Positions 35,017 to 43,351 of a stretch of DNA of 64,000 bases are shown here, piece by piece. The position numbers were made by a program, and so were the translations under genes. Numbering within the stretch: the first letter of the stretch is position 1; the number at the start of each line of letters is the position of its first letter. This stretch comes from Agrobacterium larrymoorei (lineage in GTDB: Bacteria; Pseudomonadota; Alphaproteobacteria; Rhizobiales; Rhizobiaceae). The notes beneath the pieces were generated by a model. It saw only the letters and a list, made by a program, of their open reading frames with translations, ran no database searches and was not told the origin of the DNA. The stretch is taken from NCBI RefSeq assembly GCF_005145045.1, contig NZ_CP039691.1, forward strand, positions 1,252,001 through 1,316,000. Direction: 5' to 3'.

Positions 35017-35643
35017 TCAGGGGCCGTTCACCAAGGCCAGAATGAGTTGGTGCACCGCGCCGCCATTCGAAAGCTCTAACTTATCGAAATCCCGCTCGAT
35101 ATTGCGCCGCTCGTCGGAAATTTCTCCCAGACGCTGCTGCAACACGGCGCGCACCTTCTGGCATTTCGGATCATTTTCCGCGCGAAGGCCGACACTATAG
35201 GCCTCGATCTTCTTCACCATGTCGAGAATATGCTCGCCATGCACGCGCTCATGCTTTTCAACCCCGGAGATAAAGCGCTGCCAGCTGGCGGCCACATCCG
35301 GCGGAAGCTTCGCAGGTGCCTTCGGCCATGTAAAGATGATCGTGAGGTTCGGACGCGCGGTGGCCAACACGCAGGCGCCATCCGCCTGCGGACGATAATC
35401 CCGCCGCCAAGTGAGCTTGAAAGTGGTATGCGCCACCGCCTGAACACCCACCTGCGGCCCGCGCTCGCCAATGGAGCGATAAAGCTCGATGCCGGAACTG
35501 CCTGAGATCGCATAGGTCTTGATCTGCTCGGACGGCTGCCAGTTGCCGCTTTCTGCGTGTGCGGTGAGGGGAGTGAAAAGTGAAAGAAGAGCGGTAAATG
35601 TGAGGGTGAGGCGGTGAGGCAAGCGGAGTGTCCTGATGATCAT
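35017..35643 (-). CDS. DUF922-type secreted putative zinc protease
   Basis: 208 residues with a Sec signal (cleavage after LTAHA, residue 30). The mature protein has an HERVH motif (about 131-135) in EKHERVHGEH, an HExxH zinc-metalloprotease signature characteristic of DUF922 proteins. A Cys pair (about 91 and 156) could form a disulphide. ATG 35643 is chosen because it places the signal peptide at the N terminus; the frame is open further upstream into the 152-bp inverted repeat. Protease activity is inferred, not shown for most of the family. Confidence 0.8.
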   Translation of the reverse strand: MIIRTLRLPHRLTLTFTALLSLFTPLTAHAESGNWQPSEQIKTYAISGSSGIELYRSIGERGPQVGVQAVAHTTFKLTWRRDYRPQADGACVLATARPNLTIIFTWPKAPAKLPPDVAASWQRFISGVEKHERVHGEHILDMVKKIEAYSVGLRAENDPKCQKVRAVLQQRLGEISDERRNIERDFDKLELSNGGAVHQLILALVNGP

Positions 35644-35681
35644 GTGCGGGAGGATAAGCGAAGAAACGGCGCGCGGGCAAG

Positions 35682-35833
35682 TTATACCAGGGCTCAATGA
35701 TAGGATCCGAAATGATGCCCCGGCAACGGACACCGGAGGGCATCAAAATCCTCGACCGATCGCTCTGCGGTGTTTACTACCCGGCGGCCGTTGTCGGAGC
35801 ATCATCGGTTCCTATCATTGAGCCCTGATATAA
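35682..35833. repeat. 152-bp element with about 47-bp terminal inverted repeats
   Basis: The left arm 35682-35730 and right arm 35787-35833 are almost perfect inverted copies; the outer 23 bases match at 22 positions (CCAGGGCTCAATGATAGG against CCTATCATTGAGCCCTG). They enclose a loop of about 56 bases without coding capacity. This is the structure of a miniature inverted-repeat transposable element or of a long RNA hairpin. It lies between a DUF922 gene and a PRC-barrel gene. No target-site duplication was identified with certainty. Confidence 0.8.
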
Positions 35834-35925
35834 GCCGACATCTGCCTCCCGGATAAGGTTGGGGAGTATGCGGCTTGCCAATCTCCCCACCTGAGCGCCC
35901 TCAGCCGAATCCCAATCACAGAAAA

Positions 35926-35950
35926 GCCCCCGCGGAGAACCGCAGGGGCC
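35926..35950 (-). terminator. Terminator of the PRC-barrel gene
   Basis: On the minus strand GGCCCCTGCGG (35950-35940) pairs with CCGCGGGGGC (35935-35926) with one bulge, followed by TTTTC. Confidence 0.8.
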
Positions 35951-35978
35951 TTATTACAATCACCCGCAGGCGGGCAAT

Positions 35979-36446
35979 TTAGTCGTCCAGCTTGTCGTAG
36001 TCCAGCTTCGGAGCGTTCTGAAGCGCTTCCTTGGTGGTGTCGACATAGGCCTTCCAAGTGCCATTGTCATTATTGATGGCGACGGAGGATGGGTCGAGGA
36101 CGACGTAGCTCTTGTCGATGCCGAGGAAGCCGCCGACAGAGGCGACGAGGCCGATGACGGCCTTGCCATCACCAATCACCACATCTTCGATTTCACCGAT
36201 TTCCTCGTTCTGGGCATTGTAGATATCCATGCCCTCAAGCTGCGAGGCGGTTAGGTCGGTCTTCTGCACGTTGACGAACTTCAAAGCGCCAGATGCCTTG
36301 GTGCCCATGGTGAAACCCGGACCCGAAAGCGCCGCATCAGCACCGGCAGCAGCCGGAGCGGCAGGCGCCGGGGTCGCCGTTTGCGCAAAGGCAACAGAAG
36401 AGGTCAGGGCTGCAACGGCAGCCAGTGCGAAAACCTTGTTTTTCAT
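35979..36446 (-). CDS. Exported PRC-barrel domain protein
   Basis: 155 residues with a signal peptide (cleavage after SVAFA, residue 21), an Ala/Pro-rich linker (22-40) and one PRC-barrel (about 70-135: LEGMDIYNAQNEEIGEIEDVVIGDGKAVIG). PRC-barrels act as small binding modules in RNA processing and photosynthetic proteins; the exported rhizobial type has no assigned function. AAGGGAAG lies before ATG 36446. It has its own terminator. Confidence 0.87.
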   Translation of the reverse strand: MKNKVFALAAVAALTSSVAFAQTATPAPAAPAAAGADAALSGPGFTMGTKASGALKFVNVQKTDLTASQLEGMDIYNAQNEEIGEIEDVVIGDGKAVIGLVASVGGFLGIDKSYVVLDPSSVAINNDNGTWKAYVDTTKEALQNAPKLDYDKLDD

Positions 36447-36563
36447 GATGTTTCTTCCCTTATGTATGCTGAACGTGATTTTCGGGGGAAGAACGGGTGG
36501 GGGTGGATTTGGTTCCGAAATAATGAAAACAGAAAAGCAAGTCTAATGAGAACCGCTGTTTGA

Positions 36564-36611
36564 AACACGTGTTGATAAATCGTTCATTCAAATAGTGGCA
36601 AATTGCAATTT
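36564..36611. promoter_or_regulatory. Two small palindromes upstream of the deaminase gene
   Basis: AACACGTGTT (36564-36573) and AAATTGCAATTT (36600-36611) are perfect palindromes in an AT-rich leader 49-96 bases before the ATG at 36660. They could be operator halves or part of a regulatory RNA. In Vibrio the related avcD is held in check by a small RNA (AvcI); no clear counterpart can be recognised here by eye. Confidence 0.4.
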
Positions 36612-36659
36612 AAACAACCTCGCGTCAAAATAGTTTATGTGATTCTAGCGGGTGTGCAT

Positions 36660-38150
36660 ATGTCGGTCCAAGCTCTTAAAGAAAAATCAGTTCTAACAGC
36701 GGAAATTTCTGCCGATGATCTTGTAACATTAGATCAGCGGCGGACACAGGAGCTCGTTTTCGCAATGGTCGCACCTATTGGATCGGGCGCCTCGACTGTG
36801 GCTGAGCTATTGAGGACAAAAATTTTTGAAAATTTTGGATACGAGACAAACGTAATAAAAGTTAGTGATCTAATTAACGAGCGCGCAGAGAGCCTGAACG
36901 AACAAAAAGTAAAGAATGACGATCCTAACAGAGTAGAACGTCTGCAAAATTTAGGTAACAAGCTTCGTGAGAAACATTCGAACGAAGTTTTGGCTGTTTT
37001 AAGTATAGATAATATAAATAGGTCTAGAGGTGACGTTGAAAATGGAGAAGATCGGCGCTTCTGCACAATTATTGATTCGCTGAAAAACCCGGAAGAAGTG
37101 GCTGTTCTTAGAAAAGTTTACGGTGACTTATTTTGGTTGGTTGGGGTTTTCTCTCCTGAAGATAAGCGAATTTCAAGATTAGAGAATAACGTCTCAAACT
37201 CAGCATATCTTTCCAAAATACGAGACGCCGATTACGACGAAGGTCTCGATTTTGGTCAATCCGTGCGCAAAACCATGAACTACGCGGATATCTTTTTTAG
37301 AAATGATGGAGATAACACTGACGGTGTCAGCAAATCAGTGGATCGATTATTAAATCTGGTTTTTGGAGTTGGTGTTCAGACGCCTACTCCTGCCGAATAT
37401 GCAATGCAAGCGGCTTCGGGCGTCTCCCTGAATTCTGCCTGTCTTTCTCGACAAGTCGGCGCCGTCATTGTCTCTGAACGCGGTGAAATAATTGGCCAAG
37501 GTGCAAACGATGTTCCTAAATTTAGGGGTGGGACATATAACGTCGATGACGGGTCAGGTGATAATCGCTGTTACAAGTGGAAAGCTTGCCAATGTTGGAA
37601 TGATTTTCACAAGGATAAACTTTTTGATCAGATTAGTGGCAAAGTAGGCACGAGTATTAGTCCTGCAGTGATTAAAAGCGGATTACGCTCCACCGACGTG
37701 AAAAATCTCATTGAGTTTTCACGTGCTGTTCATGCTGAAATGGAAGCCATTATTTCCGTAGCTCGACAAGGCAAAAATGGCATAGTTGGCTCCAAGCTCT
37801 TTACCACCACGTTTCGATGCCACAGTTGCGCACGTCACATCGTTGCTAGCGGAATCGGAACTGTGTTTTACATAGAGCCATATCCCAAAAGTTTGGCATT
37901 GACCCTACACTCGGATGCTATAACTACCAATCCCCATGAAAGCGAGAAGGTAGCGTTTCTTCAATATGAGGGCGTTTCGCCTTCAAGCTTTTCGCGGGTT
38001 TTTGGAACCAAGCTTGATCGTAAAGATTTGGGCAAGGTAAAGACTGTTATACCAAAGCAAGCTCGACCATTGGCGTCACCGCCACTGGACTCTTTGGTGA
38101 GTCGAGAGCAACTTGTGCTGGCTCCGGTGTTAGAGAAGGAGAGGATATGA
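36660..38150 (+). CDS. AvcD-like anti-phage dCTP deaminase
   Basis: 496 residues in two parts. The N-terminal half resembles a P-loop kinase, with APIGSGAST (residues 38-46) in the Walker A place but without the usual Lys. The C-terminal half is a cytidine/deoxycytidylate deaminase: zinc-site His358 and Glu360 in HAEMEA, and Cys387 and Cys390 in RCHSCARH, plus CYKWKACQCWNDFHKDKL, an insertion typical of this group. Such proteins deplete dCTP/dCMP upon infection. ATG 36660 is favoured; a TTG at 36603 would add 19 residues. The gene is AT-rich with codon use unlike its neighbours, suggesting transfer. It overlaps the next small gene (ATGA). Confidence 0.85.
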   Translation: MSVQALKEKSVLTAEISADDLVTLDQRRTQELVFAMVAPIGSGASTVAELLRTKIFENFGYETNVIKVSDLINERAESLNEQKVKNDDPNRVERLQNLGNKLREKHSNEVLAVLSIDNINRSRGDVENGEDRRFCTIIDSLKNPEEVAVLRKVYGDLFWLVGVFSPEDKRISRLENNVSNSAYLSKIRDADYDEGLDFGQSVRKTMNYADIFFRNDGDNTDGVSKSVDRLLNLVFGVGVQTPTPAEYAMQAASGVSLNSACLSRQVGAVIVSERGEIIGQGANDVPKFRGGTYNVDDGSGDNRCYKWKACQCWNDFHKDKLFDQISGKVGTSISPAVIKSGLRSTDVKNLIEFSRAVHAEMEAIISVARQGKNGIVGSKLFTTTFRCHSCARHIVASGIGTVFYIEPYPKSLALTLHSDAITTNPHESEKVAFLQYEGVSPSSFSRVFGTKLDRKDLGKVKTVIPKQARPLASPPLDSLVSREQLVLAPVLEKERI

Positions 38151-38323
38151 AGGTTAAGATGGAAAAGCAGCTAAACTTTTTGCTGCCGATCAACAACTCT
38201 CGCTCTAAAAGCATTGTTGGTAAGGCTGCAACCGTTAATTCCGATAAGGGTTACGACGACGGGAAACGTTACATTAAGATCAAAGAATCATTGATAAACA
38301 AGGGATTAGTGAAGTCCCGTTAG
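38147..38323 (+). CDS. 58-aa basic protein coupled to the deaminase gene
   Basis: The ATG at 38147 overlaps the deaminase stop (ATGA), with GGAGAGG just upstream, so it should be translationally coupled. The product has 58 residues, is Lys-rich (MKVKMEKQLNFLLPINN..., ending NKGLVKSR) and has no hydrophobic helix or Cys. AT-rich composition matches the deaminase gene, so both probably arrived together. Its stop TAG (38321-38323) overlaps the stop of the convergent esterase gene. No family is recognised. A partner, inhibitor or antitoxin role is possible but only inferred from coupling. Confidence 0.7.
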   Translation: MKVKMEKQLNFLLPINNSRSKSIVGKAATVNSDKGYDDGKRYIKIKESLINKGLVKSR

Positions 38324-39360
38324 CAATCGTGTCGATGAATAACGATCTGAATATCCGCATCATTCTTGACGCGTGGCGGTTTCATAGAGTTTTCATCTAA
38401 GGTACAGGTCTGACTCCACTCCCCATCCACAAACTTCAACACATCGATAATCGACACCTTCCACAGTGACCACACATGATCCCCGTCCGTAATCCGCAGT
38501 TCTGATTTTCGGTTGTCGGCTTGGAGGGTTTCGTGGAGGGCGACTGCTCCGCGCCAGAGGGAGAAGCCGTCGTCGTCGCCGACGGTCAGGTAGGTGGCGG
38601 GGAGGTCTTGGGATTCGGCGACGTGTTGGGCGACGAGGGTGAAGACGTTCTTTTCGTTGAACAGTCTTGAATCGAAGGGTGTGCCGAAGGCGCCGGAGAA
38701 GTGGTCTCCGGTGGAGGGCAGGACGATGCCGCTGGTGATGGTGGTGCGATCCACGCGGTGGAAGAAGGCGCTGTCCTGTATGAGTTTCAGTTCGGCAGGC
38801 GTCTTGTCGAGATCCGAGGCGGGGACGTTCTGCCAGATGGCACCCGACATGCTGGCGACGGCGGCGTATAGGTCCTCATGGGAATAGGCGAGATGCAGCG
38901 CGCCGAAGCCGCCCATGGAAAGCCCGGCAATGGCGCGGCCCTGCCTGTCCTTGCGCACCGGCAGCGTCTTTTCCACGTGGCTGCGCAGATCGCCGGTGAT
39001 GGCGGTATCGTAATCGCCCGGCCCATCGACGGCGGCGGAATCCACATACCAGCTGTTCTTCACACCCGGCATGACCACCACGAGCGGGCGGATGGTGCCT
39101 GCGGCAATCATGCCATCCAGCGTCTTTTCGATGTTGCCGAGATCGCGCCAGCTATTCTGGTCTCCATCATGCCCGTGCAGCAGATATAGAACCGGCCAGC
39201 CATTTTCCGGCGGCTCGCCATCCGGGCGGTAGATGTTGACGGGGAGATCGGCATTCAGCGCGTTGCTGTGAAACGTGGCATCCGCAAGTGTGCCTGAAAG
39301 CGCAGGCGTGGAGCCAAGGATGACGGCAAGTGCTGCCGTTGCAAGAATATGGAAGCGCAT
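38320..39360 (-). CDS. Secreted alpha/beta-hydrolase esterase (esterase D-like)
   Basis: 346 residues with a signal peptide (cleavage near GSTPALSG, residue 22). The hydrolase core shows LYLLHGHDGDQNSW (oxyanion region), GLSMGGFGALH with the nucleophile Ser, and a C-terminal TDGDHVWSLW with the likely catalytic His. This is the putative-esterase family (PF00756) that includes S-formylglutathione hydrolases, mycolyltransferases and enterobactin esterase-like proteins. Substrate unknown. The last 15 or so residues extend to the border of the AT-rich island, and the stop overlaps that of the 58-codon gene. Confidence 0.88.
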   Translation of the reverse strand: MRFHILATAALAVILGSTPALSGTLADATFHSNALNADLPVNIYRPDGEPPENGWPVLYLLHGHDGDQNSWRDLGNIEKTLDGMIAAGTIRPLVVVMPGVKNSWYVDSAAVDGPGDYDTAITGDLRSHVEKTLPVRKDRQGRAIAGLSMGGFGALHLAYSHEDLYAAVASMSGAIWQNVPASDLDKTPAELKLIQDSAFFHRVDRTTITSGIVLPSTGDHFSGAFGTPFDSRLFNEKNVFTLVAQHVAESQDLPATYLTVGDDDGFSLWRGAVALHETLQADNRKSELRITDGDHVWSLWKVSIIDVLKFVDGEWSQTCTLDENSMKPPRVKNDADIQIVIHRHDC

Positions 39361-39467
39361 GTGGCCGGTCCTCCCTATGGTTGCACAAGGCGTGAATGTC
39401 TCTTTTGGTCGAAAGTTCCGGCCATGTCACGACTTCAGGCGTTCAATAGGGAATGGCGGGGCGTGAT

Positions 39468-42400
39468 CTATCGCCCCGGCCTGCCGGTCTTGCCCTTGGT
39501 GCGGCCTTTGCGCTTCTGTTCGCCGGGGTCTTCGTAGGAGCCGACGCCGACCTTGTTGCGGGCGATGGGGCGGGGGTCGTCCTTGCCGCCGGTTGAGCGC
39601 TCCGGCTGGCCTTCCAGCAGAGGTGAGAAGCGCTTGCCGGGTTCGGTTGTGGGCTTTTCAGGGGTCTTGCCGCGCACGGGTTTTTCGGTACGGCCCACGG
39701 TCATTTCATCCAGCGTGTTACGGCGGAAGAGGGGTTTGGCGGTGTCTGTGCCGGGGCCCATGTCGTCCAGAGTGGGTTTGGTGAAGAGGGATTTCGGTGA
39801 CGAACCGCCCTCGTGGTTCGAGACGGCCCGCTGGGCCTCCTCACCATGAGGGCTACCGTTGTAGGCTTCCTCGCCGCCCTCATCCTGAGGCGCGGAGCTC
39901 GAAGAGCGGAGCCTCGAAGGATCGCCTTTGTTTTTTTTGCCGCCTTCGGCACTCGCCGCCTCTTGCTTCGCAATCGGGTCATCCATCGCAGCAAGCTCGG
40001 CGGCTTTGAGGCGTTTGATTTCGTCGCGCAGGCGGGCGGCTTTTTCGAAGTCGAGGTCGGCGGCGGCGTCGCGCATCTGTTTTTCCAGCGCGTTAAGATG
40101 CGCCTGAAGATTGTTGCCGACGAGGTGGCCGCCATCGGCGAAGCCCTTGCCGGACGTGCCGGAAATATCGGCCCTTACGTGATCGCGTTCATAAACGGAA
40201 TCAAGGATATCGGAAATCTTGGCCTTCACCGATTCTGGTGTGATGCCGTGCTGCTCGTTATAGGCCATCTGCTTTTCGCGGCGGCGGCTGGTTTCTTCCA
40301 TCGCCCGCTTCATGGAGCCGGTAATGTTATCCGCATAAAGGATGACCTTGCCATCCACGTTACGGGCGGCGCGACCGATGGTCTGGATGAGCGAGGTTTC
40401 GGAACGCAGAAAGCCTTCCTTGTCCGCATCCAGAATTGCGACGAAGCCGCATTCGGGAATGTCGAGACCTTCGCGCAGGAGGTTGATGCCGACAAGTACG
40501 TCGAAAGCGCCGAGGCGCAGATCGCGGATGATTTCGATGCGTTCCAGCGTGTCGATATCCGAGTGCATATAGCGCACGCGAACACCCTGTTCGTGCAGAT
40601 ATTCCGTCAGGTCTTCCGCCATGCGCTTGGTCAGCACGGTGCAGAGCGTGCGGTAACCCTTGGCGGCGGTTTCGCGGATTTCGCCCAACACATCATCCAC
40701 CTGGCTGCGGGCGGAGCGCACCTCCACCGGCGGGTCGATGAGGCCCGTGGGGCGGATGACCTGTTCGGCAAAAACGCCGCCGGACTGTTCCATTTCCCAA
40801 CTTCCGGGCGTGGCCGAAACAGAAACGGTGAGCGGGCGCATCGCATCCCATTCCTCGAAGCGCAGCGGGCGGTTGTCCATGCAGGAGGGCAGGCGAAAGC
40901 CGTATTCGGCCAGCGTCGCCTTGCGGCGGAAGTCGCCGCGATACATGCCGCCGATCTGGCTGACGGAAACGTGGCTTTCATCGATGAAGAGCAGGGCGTT
41001 ATCGGGAATATATTCGAACAGCGTCGGCGGGGGCTCACCGGGATTGCGGCCCGTGAGATAACGCGAATAGTTTTCGATGCCCGCGCAGGAGCCGGTGGCT
41101 TCCAGCATCTCGATATCATAGCGCGTGCGCTGTTCCAGTCGCTGCGCTTCCAGCAGGCGACCGGCCTTTTCCAGCTCGGCAAGGCGGCCTTTCAGCTCTT
41201 CCTTGATCGACTTGATCGCGCCATTCAACGTGGGGCGCGGGGTGACATAGTGGCTGTTGGCGTAAATCTTGACCGATTGCAAATCGCCGGTCTTCTGGCC
41301 GGTGAGCGGATCGAACTCGGTGATGCTGTCGATTTCATCGCCGAACATGGAGATGCGCCATGCGGCATCTTCCAAGTGGGCGGGGAAGATTTCGATGGTA
41401 TCGCCACGCACGCGGAAGGAACCGCGCTGGAAATCCATATCACGGCGCTTGTATTGCTGTGCCACGAGGTCGGCCAGCAATTGTCGCTGATCTAACCTGT
41501 CACCCACCGCCATCTGGAAGGTCATGGCAGTGTAGGTTTCGACCGAGCCGATACCGTAAATGCAGGAGACGGATGCGACGATGATGCAGTCGTCACGCTC
41601 CAGCAGCGAGCGGGTTGCGGAGTGGCGCATGCGGTCGATCTGTTCGTTGATCGAGCTTTCCTTCTCGATGAATGTATCCGAGCGCGGCACATAGGCTTCA
41701 GGCTGGTAGTAATCGTAGTAGGAAACGAAATATTCCACCGCGTTTTCGGGGAAGAAGTTTTTGAACTCCGAATAAAGCTGCGCTGCCAGCGTCTTGTTCG
41801 GTGCGAGAATGACGGCGGGGCGCTGGGTCGCTTCGATCACCTTGGCCATGGTGAAAGTCTTGCCGGAGCCGGTGACGCCGAGCAGCACCTGGCTTCGCTC
41901 ATTGGCATTGATGCCCTCGACCAGATCGGCAATCGCCGTCGGCTGGTCGCCAGCTGGCTGGTAATCAGAGGCCATGCGGATGGTAATGCCGCCTTCGGAT
42001 TTGGCCGGGCGGGCAGGGCGGTGGGGCGTCCACAGCTTGCCATCCTTGAACAGCGGATTGCCGCTTTCGATGAGCTTGGACAGGGCATCGACTGTGGCGG
42101 TGACGGAGCCGGTGGCAAGGCTTGCCGCATCTTCGAGGCTGACATCCATACCCGCGACGGGGTTGAGACCAGCCGCGGCACGGGTTTTCGGGTCGCTGGA
42201 TGCGCCGATGGAGACGCCGCGAGCAGTCTTCTGCGCGGTCGCCTTTTTATTGACGCTGGCACCGGACGTTTTGCCCTTGGCGGCCTCGGCGATTGCCTGC
42301 TTACGCGCTTCGATCTCGATCTTCTTGCGGTGCTTGCCCGCCTTGGATGCGATTTCGCGCTGCGTTTCCACGGAGCCTGCTTCGGCTTCCGCTTCCAGCT

Positions 42401-42518
42401 GCTTCACCCAATCCGCAACGGAGCCGGAAAGGGGAGCGCCTTCGAAGGATGCCTGAGGGGTCTCTGCAAAACCATCGGAACGGGAGCTGTCGGAAGATTT
42501 TTTCGGTGATCTGGCCAT
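39468..42518 (-). CDS. uvrB: Excinuclease ABC subunit B, with long extra ends
   Basis: UvrB verifies DNA damage and hands it to UvrC in nucleotide excision repair. At 1016 residues it is about 340 longer than the E. coli protein. Residues 1-175 are an added charged, Ala/Lys-rich region; the helicase core begins near 178 with Walker A GVTGSGKT (214-221), the [12 protein letters not shown] beta-hairpin, the DESH box and QTIGRAARN; the UvrC-binding UVR motif ([20 protein letters not shown]) is near 830. The last 165 residues are low-complexity and include an in-frame palindromic repeat. Rhizobial UvrB proteins are known to be long. ATG 42518 encodes [10 protein letters not shown]. Confidence 0.96.
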   Translation of the reverse strand: MARSPKKSSDSSRSDGFAETPQASFEGAPLSGSVADWVKQLEAEAEAGSVETQREIASKAGKHRKKIEIEARKQAIAEAAKGKTSGASVNKKATAQKTARGVSIGASSDPKTRAAAGLNPVAGMDVSLEDAASLATGSVTATVDALSKLIESGNPLFKDGKLWTPHRPARPAKSEGGITIRMASDYQPAGDQPTAIADLVEGINANERSQVLLGVTGSGKTFTMAKVIEATQRPAVILAPNKTLAAQLYSEFKNFFPENAVEYFVSYYDYYQPEAYVPRSDTFIEKESSINEQIDRMRHSATRSLLERDDCIIVASVSCIYGIGSVETYTAMTFQMAVGDRLDQRQLLADLVAQQYKRRDMDFQRGSFRVRGDTIEIFPAHLEDAAWRISMFGDEIDSITEFDPLTGQKTGDLQSVKIYANSHYVTPRPTLNGAIKSIKEELKGRLAELEKAGRLLEAQRLEQRTRYDIEMLEATGSCAGIENYSRYLTGRNPGEPPPTLFEYIPDNALLFIDESHVSVSQIGGMYRGDFRRKATLAEYGFRLPSCMDNRPLRFEEWDAMRPLTVSVSATPGSWEMEQSGGVFAEQVIRPTGLIDPPVEVRSARSQVDDVLGEIRETAAKGYRTLCTVLTKRMAEDLTEYLHEQGVRVRYMHSDIDTLERIEIIRDLRLGAFDVLVGINLLREGLDIPECGFVAILDADKEGFLRSETSLIQTIGRAARNVDGKVILYADNITGSMKRAMEETSRRREKQMAYNEQHGITPESVKAKISDILDSVYERDHVRADISGTSGKGFADGGHLVGNNLQAHLNALEKQMRDAAADLDFEKAARLRDEIKRLKAAELAAMDDPIAKQEAASAEGGKKNKGDPSRLRSSSSAPQDEGGEEAYNGSPHGEEAQRAVSNHEGGSSPKSLFTKPTLDDMGPGTDTAKPLFRRNTLDEMTVGRTEKPVRGKTPEKPTTEPGKRFSPLLEGQPERSTGGKDDPRPIARNKVGVGSYEDPGEQKRKGRTKGKTGRPGR
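39807..39931. repeat. Palindromic repeat inserted in frame in uvrB
   Basis: Palindromes CCTCACCATGAGG and CCTCATCCTGAGG, together with CGAGACGGCCCGCTGGGCC and GAGCTCGAAGAGCGGAGCC, resemble the hairpin repeats usually found between genes in Rhizobiales. Here they are translated on the minus strand as a 40-residue segment ([18 protein letters not shown], then [15 protein letters not shown]) in the UvrB tail. Confidence 0.75.
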
Positions 42519-42984
42519 GCACGGAATATGGAGAGGTTCATTAGCAAAGGGAAGGGGCGGGCATTAAAAAATGAGTACAAAAAGGAAACGCAAGGGGTGG
42601 TGGAACAAGATGCCTGTTGCCGCGTTTTCTGCCGCTTTCAAAGCCCCGCTTTGAGGCGCGTCAAATGCCTGTTCCGCTTTGCCTGAACTTGCTTTAAGCA
42701 GGGAAAGCAAATCGGAACAGGTTCCATGTTTCAGTGAGGTTCGAGACAAACTCCAAGCGTTGACGTGCTTGCTTCTGCGCAGTTCCTGACTCCAAGTTCT
42801 CCCGCCCTGATAATAATAAACCGCTGCCTAAGCCCTCTCAAGGATGCTGGCGGCGCGAAGCGGCGGAAGAAGATGAGCAGCCTGCCCCAAAACAGCCGCA
42901 ACAAGGGATTTTGTCTCGCGCCTGATTGGAGCGCAAAGCATTCCGATTCCTGTCTTTCGTTTTCCCTTTTTTCAAAGGTTCGAC
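42519..42984. other. uvrB upstream region with one long hairpin
   Basis: The 466 bases hold the uvrB promoter region and no convincing gene. CCTGTTCCG (42668-42676) is perfectly inverted by CGGAACAGG (42713-42721), with inner CTTTGCCTG and CAGGGAAAG also complementary. The result is a stem of about 18 pairs around a 13-base loop with a 5-base bulge. It could be a small RNA, a 5' leader element or a protein site. No GTTCN7GTTC LexA box was found. Confidence 0.45.
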
Positions 42985-43338
42985 ATGCCTTTTTCGATTA
43001 CCCCCGCCCACATCTGGCCTGTGCTGATGCTGATTGCATCCAATGTGTTCATGACTTTCGCTTGGTACGGCCACCTGAAGCATAAAAGCACGGCACTCTT
43101 CATCGCCATCTTCGTCAGCTGGTGCATTGCATTCTTCGAATACTGCCTTGCCGTTCCGGCCAATCGTCTGGGCTCCGAAGTCTATTCGACCGCGCAGTTG
43201 AAGACGATGCAGGAAGTCATCACCCTGACTGTTTTCGCGCTGTTCTCGGTGTTCTGGCTGAAGGAAAGCTTCTCGATCAATCACGTCATCGGCTTCGTGC
43301 TGATTGCGTTTGGTGCGTCGTTCCTGTTCAAGTCTTGA
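42985..43338 (+). CDS. DMT-like DUF486 membrane protein
   Basis: 117 residues with four transmembrane helices (IWPVLMLIASNVFMTFAWY, TALFIAIFVSWCIAFFEYCL, QEVITLTVFALFSVFWL, NHVIGFVLIAFGASFLF). It matches DUF486, single-domain relatives of drug/metabolite transporters with the conserved NR at the helix 2/3 loop (PANRLG). Transport activity is not established. AAAGG lies seven bases before ATG 42985. Confidence 0.88.
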   Translation: MPFSITPAHIWPVLMLIASNVFMTFAWYGHLKHKSTALFIAIFVSWCIAFFEYCLAVPANRLGSEVYSTAQLKTMQEVITLTVFALFSVFWLKESFSINHVIGFVLIAFGASFLFKS

Positions 43339-43351
43339 CGAGGGAGATGGT

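Noticed and set aside
36660..38150. Housekeeping dCMP deaminase (ComEB-like)
   Set aside because: The protein is about three times longer, has a P-loop-like N-terminal half and AT-rich, island-like composition.
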